Source: Tricholoma matsutake | Taxonomy: Eukaryota > Basidiomycota > Agaricomycetes > Agaricales > Tricholomataceae | Assembly: GCA_026075535.2 (NCBI GenBank) | Contig: AP026546.1 | Location: 6,076,001 to 6,140,000 of the forward strand | DNA length: 64,000 bases | Reading direction: 5' to 3' | In this document: positions 60,514 through 64,000 of the stretch, one piece after another | Layout of the letters: the number at the start of each line of letters is the position of its first letter | How positions within the stretch are numbered: position 1 is the first letter of the stretch | Program-made: the position numbers and the translations under genes | Notes under the pieces: generated by a model | The model's database searches: none | Told to the model about the DNA's origin: nothing | The model's input: the letters and a program-made list of their open reading frames with translations, nothing else

Positions 60514-62840
60514 ATGACGCTGTGTTCTCTCCCCTTGCTTTCATCTTACATTTCACATTCCTATATTCGATTTCAGTTCCTAGGTCATGGCGTCAAGGTC
60601 GACTTGTTCTCCGGCTCGCTTGCAATTCTGGCTATCTTTGTGGTTTCAAGGATCATAAAACTGGTCAACGGTCTACGGGTATGTGTCCACATCTCTGGGA
60701 TGCAACTCATTGCACTTCATCATTTTCTTGTCATCAGGCCGTAAGCTACATGCCTGGAATGCGAATCCCGTTTCAGCCGCTTGCACCACCAGCAATACTA
60801 TTGCCAACCACCTGGTGGAACCCCAGCGTCAACTTCGTATGGCTATGGCGATATCATTGTAAGCACTGTTGCGTGCCATAATTTCCCTCATTTATGTATG
60901 TGGGTCAAGTCTATAAGCGCTTCCAAAGCGAGAACGTATCGTTTGTTCCTTTCGTGTTTGGCAGGCCCGTTATCTGCACATCGAACTTGGACGTAGCTCG
61001 ACAAGTCACTAGCGGAGGACCGAAGAGAAGTTTTTATAAGCCGCCGACCGCGAGTGCAGCGTTACTGTAAGTCCAAGTTAGACAACAACTGTTTTCTATT
61101 CACTTGTGTATTTCTAGCCTATGGGGAATGAACATTGTCGCGGCGGATGGGGAAATGTGGAGAAAACATCGGCGCATTATAGGTCCTGCGTTTAACAACC
61201 GCTTGTGAATGGTGATTTTATATTGCTTTCAACCCTTGCTAATCTCTACACAGATATGAGATGGTGTGGTCCGAAACACTGGATACATATCGCGAGATGA
61301 TCTCAGCGGAGGGGTGGACAACAAAAGACATGATGGAAGTCCCAGTTGTCCAGAAATTGACGTCCAAGGTCCGTGTCTATTTACTACAAATAACCCCACG
61401 TCCGACATTCCACATTCTATTTTTCTAGTTAGCTCTTCTGTTAATTGCAAAATGCGGATTCGGTCTTTCGTTTAATTGGTCAGCACCTCCAAAAGCACCT
61501 AACGGTAGCATGACTATACAAGAAGCCATTCGCATTGTGTGTGATACAACTCTCCTTGCCATTATTGCGCCGAAATGGCTATTGTCGTTGCCATTCCCTA
61601 AGTGAGTAGTTGTTTATCCGTCCTGGCGTGTCTCTACATGTCTATTTTTTTTTGTAGATTTAGAAAGATGCGTGAAGCATATGACCAGATGATGAGATTT
61701 ATGCAGGCGCAAGTCCGGGATCGAAAGACGGAAATTCTGGGTCAGGGTGGAAAAGAAAACTACAATAGGGACTTTTTCACCATGCTCGTCGAAGCCAATG
61801 AACAAGTGTCGGGAAAATTTCAATTAGATGATCAAGAACTTGTTCGTACTTGTAGTCCCTCTCTCCTTCTTTGCTGAATAGTATGCACAGATCGGAAACA
61901 CCTACATCATGTTGTTTGCGGGACATGGTGGGATTATCGTCCTGGGCAAGCACAGAGCAGCGGCTGATATAGAGCATCCACAGAAACGACAGCTCATTCT
62001 CTGGCTGCGACAATCGGATTCCTCGGCTTCCATGAGGATATCCAGGAGGAAGTTCTGGAACAAATTCACTCTGTCGTTGGCCATGATCGAGACCCTGTAA
62101 GTTCTAGATGTTCCCAGAAGGTCCTTCGTTTTGACTTCAAACAATGGATAATAGATATTTGAAGATTATGCCAAGCTCGACAAAGTTCTTGCCGCGTTTT
62201 ATGAAGCACTTCGAATGTTCCGTAAGTTCCAACCTTCAGCCCTCAAAGGCGAAGCGTGTTAATAGTTTATTTCACTGGTAACAGCCGCTGGGTTTGTTAT
62301 GATCCGTGAAGCTCAGGAGGACACCGTCTTGCAAATTCCTAACCCGCCGGGGGTGGAAGGGAGCACGCCTATGCCTATCTGGAAGGGTGTGCAGATTGTT
62401 GTAGACATGGTTGGCGTTCGTAAGAGCTGAGCGACCATCATCTTTTAATCTACTGTTGATTATTCTTGCAGAATACAACCCTCGTTATTGTGACGAACCC
62501 GAGAAATACAAGCCGTCCAGATGGTATGGCATGACCAACGAGTCTGAAGCCTTTTCCGCCTTCAGCCTCGGTAAAAATTTCTTTCCTTGCTCAACAAAAT
62601 GATCGTGGGGGTCTAATTCTTAACCGTCTAGGTCCTCGGGCTTGCCTGGGAAGGAAGTTTGCTACTACAGAAGCTGTTGCATTCCTAACTATGCTGCTTC
62701 GCGATTGGAAAATTCAACCGATGCTTCGGAAGGGCGAGACCAAAGAAGAATGGCGAAACCGTGTCATGGATGCTCACACGGTTATAACACTTGGCGTGAA
62801 AGATGTTCCTGTGAGGTTTACAAAGAGGACGAGAAATTGA
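60514..62840 (+). CDS. cytochrome P450 monooxygenase (second of two)
   Basis: The protein starts with a hydrophobic anchor (LAILAIFVVSRIIKLV) and the motif chain SYMPGMRIPFQP, HRRIIGPAFNN, MLFAGH-ETTAHSL (I-helix, split by an intron in the Glu codon), FYEALRMFP (ExxR), YKPSRW and the heme loop FSLG-PRACLGRKFATTE, also split by an intron. It ends DVPVRFTKRTRN. Exon count is about twelve, total ~550 residues. The intron in the Glu codon of AGHETT sits at exactly the same base as in the P450 at 4-6 kb, but overall the two proteins differ clearly, so they are not a recent duplicate. Substrate unknown. Confidence 0.93.
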
Positions 62841-63447
62841 TGGGTCAGCTCTGCCGATATCGCTTATCTAGCAAGATCGTGGACTTGGGACTTCATTCGT
62901 TATCTAGAGTTACTCCAGTTACTGCTATTACATATACGGCGTCACATGTAACTTAAGAATGATTCGATGATTCGGCCGCCGCGCGCGCTGACCACTTGTT
63001 TGTAGCGCAATTGTAGCGGCTCGTTTTTGGGCATTGATCCTTGGTGTTTCTGTGAGATGAACTGTCTCTGTATAGGAAACGCCTGGAAGACGGGGGAAAA
63101 AAATCAGTAATCCTTGTTGCTGTCTAATGGTTAAGACGAAATGAAGTGATGTTCGACGTTCAACCTTTGGCTCGGACCTAACAACTCCCGCAACAGCATA
63201 GGCCTGCTGTCAACTTGACGTTCGGATTCACCAGGTTCGACTCGGATAACATCTTTATTTACATTTTCTGATGAATCAGACAGCGCACAACGTCAGCCTC
63301 CGGCTTGTATGCATGGTTGTCGATCGTTCTTAATGTAGTATAAAAAAAAAAGTAGAATACATGCACCAAAAGTCGAATGATATAAAAGGCTACCAGTAAG
63401 ACAGCAAAGTAAAAACAATATTCACAAACTAACCCACGCTGGAAAGC
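62841..63447. other. intergenic between convergent genes
   Basis: About 600 bp between the P450 stop and the stop of the minus-strand chromatin gene. It must contain both 3' flanks. An A9-10 run lies near 63343. No gene is seen. Confidence 0.5.
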
Positions 63448-64000
63448 TCAACTCAGCTGCAACATGCTCCCATCATTAATAGGACCCAAATTACCTTCCA
63501 AAGGCATACCATGCTGAACCTCATTAACCATCGTACCCTGCCCTGTAGTCCCCAGACCCAAATTAGCCACCATCGCATTCGATACCATGCCCCCATTTCG
63601 AGCAATCTCATTCTTCACATTATCAATCATCTTCTTCAATCCCAAACGCTCATTCAGCAGTGCCATCTTCGCACTCTCCAGACCTCTTCGCTCCTCTTCC
63701 AAGATATCTTCCAGCTCTTCAAACTGAGACATCTTTAGCTCAAGCTTTGTCAGCGTGAGCTTTATCAGAGACGCAAGCGATGACCGGATCTGCGCGTCTT
63801 CGGCATCTGCAAGGGCTTTAGCAGCCTTGGCGGAAGCCTTGAGAGCAAGATCAGCGGCACGGACAACCTTGGAGTGTGGGAGTGTGTGGGTTGATTTCTT
63901 CGGAACAGTGTCAACGGACATGCCTTCAGAGGCGCGTGGAGAGGATCTAGTAATACTGGATGATGCGGCATCCCCGCCGTTCATGTCTTCGTCCATTTTG
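63448..64000 (-). CDS. SWI3/RSC8/SMARCC-type chromatin-remodelling subunit, C-terminus
   Basis: Only the last ~180 residues are inside the window; the gene continues past the right edge. The segment has a Ser-rich region with VPKKSTHTLPHSK, an Ala-rich helix (LALKASAKAAKALADAED), then LIKLTLTKLELKMSQFEELEDILEEERRGLESAKMALL. That last stretch matches the C-terminal leucine-zipper-like coiled coil by which SWIRM/SANT subunits of SWI/SNF and RSC pair. The tail is Gly/Met/Asn-rich. The SWIRM and SANT domains would lie upstream and are not visible, so the exact subunit cannot be named. Confidence 0.75.
   Translation of the reverse strand, partial: KMDEDMNGGDAASSSITRSSPRASEGMSVDTVPKKSTHTLPHSKVVRAADLALKASAKAAKALADAEDAQIRSSLASLIKLTLTKLELKMSQFEELEDILEEERRGLESAKMALLNERLGLKKMIDNVKNEIARNGGMVSNAMVANLGLGTTGQGTMVNEVQHGMPLEGNLGPINDGSMLQLS

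Overview
This is nuclear DNA from a filamentous basidiomycete, most probably a mushroom-forming Agaricomycete. Genes are dense and split by many introns of about 45-80 bp with GT..AG ends. There is a class I hydrophobin, several lineage-typical secreted or membrane proteins, two cytochrome P450s, and single-copy eukaryotic housekeeping genes whose reading frames only join after splicing. I placed most exon borders by eye from splice signals, reading phase and known family motifs, so individual borders can be off although most gene calls are firm.

Layout. 1-437: 3' end of an epoxide-hydrolase-like gene (+). 1463-2348: RNA polymerase I/III subunit AC19 (+). 2574-3864: J-domain/RRM splicing factor of the DNAJC17/Cwf23 type (-), divergent from a cytochrome P450 (4076-6330, +). 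A short unknown gene (about 6650-7192, +) runs tail-to-tail into SEC24 (7195-10452, -). A class I cyclic-nucleotide phosphodiesterase follows (10988-13099, -). From 13.1 to 19.8 kb the window is gene-poor and holds one disordered fungal protein (15856-17069, -). A small secreted Cys-containing protein (19794-20266, +) and a CFAP20 homologue (21103-22107, +) come next.

22.3-32.0 kb is a DNA-repair block: MSH6 (-), then head-to-head an EFM7-type methyltransferase (+), then EXO1 (+). It is followed by a C2H2 zinc-finger factor (32846-34514, +), 5-formyltetrahydrofolate cyclo-ligase (35307-36267, +) and a degenerate RAD51 paralogue (37267-39048, -). The paralogue is divergent from a multi-RRM protein (39324-40978, +). 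41.4-47.7 kb holds a possible secreted mini-peptide, the hydrophobin (-), GFA1 for chitin precursor synthesis (-) and a secreted protein with a potential N-terminal histidine (-). 48.3-51.6 kb is a class 3 lipase (-) and a seven-helix membrane protein (+) sharing a 217-bp divergent promoter. 52.9-60.3 kb is one very large helical-repeat protein, tentatively UNC80-like. A second P450 (60514-62840, +) follows, and the C-terminus of a SWI3/RSC8/SMARCC-type subunit (-) runs off the right edge.

The most notable observations are these. MSH6 has clusters of 9-24 nt micro-exons placed exactly on the mismatch-reading Phe-x-Glu motif and on the Walker A loop. The RAD51 paralogue has both Walker motifs altered. 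A cilium protein, CFAP20, is kept in a fungus with no expected cilia. The mismatch-repair partners MSH6 and EXO1 are neighbours. Two small secreted products (one near the hydrophobin) may have been missed by automatic annotation. I saw no transposon, CRISPR array or convincing tRNA.
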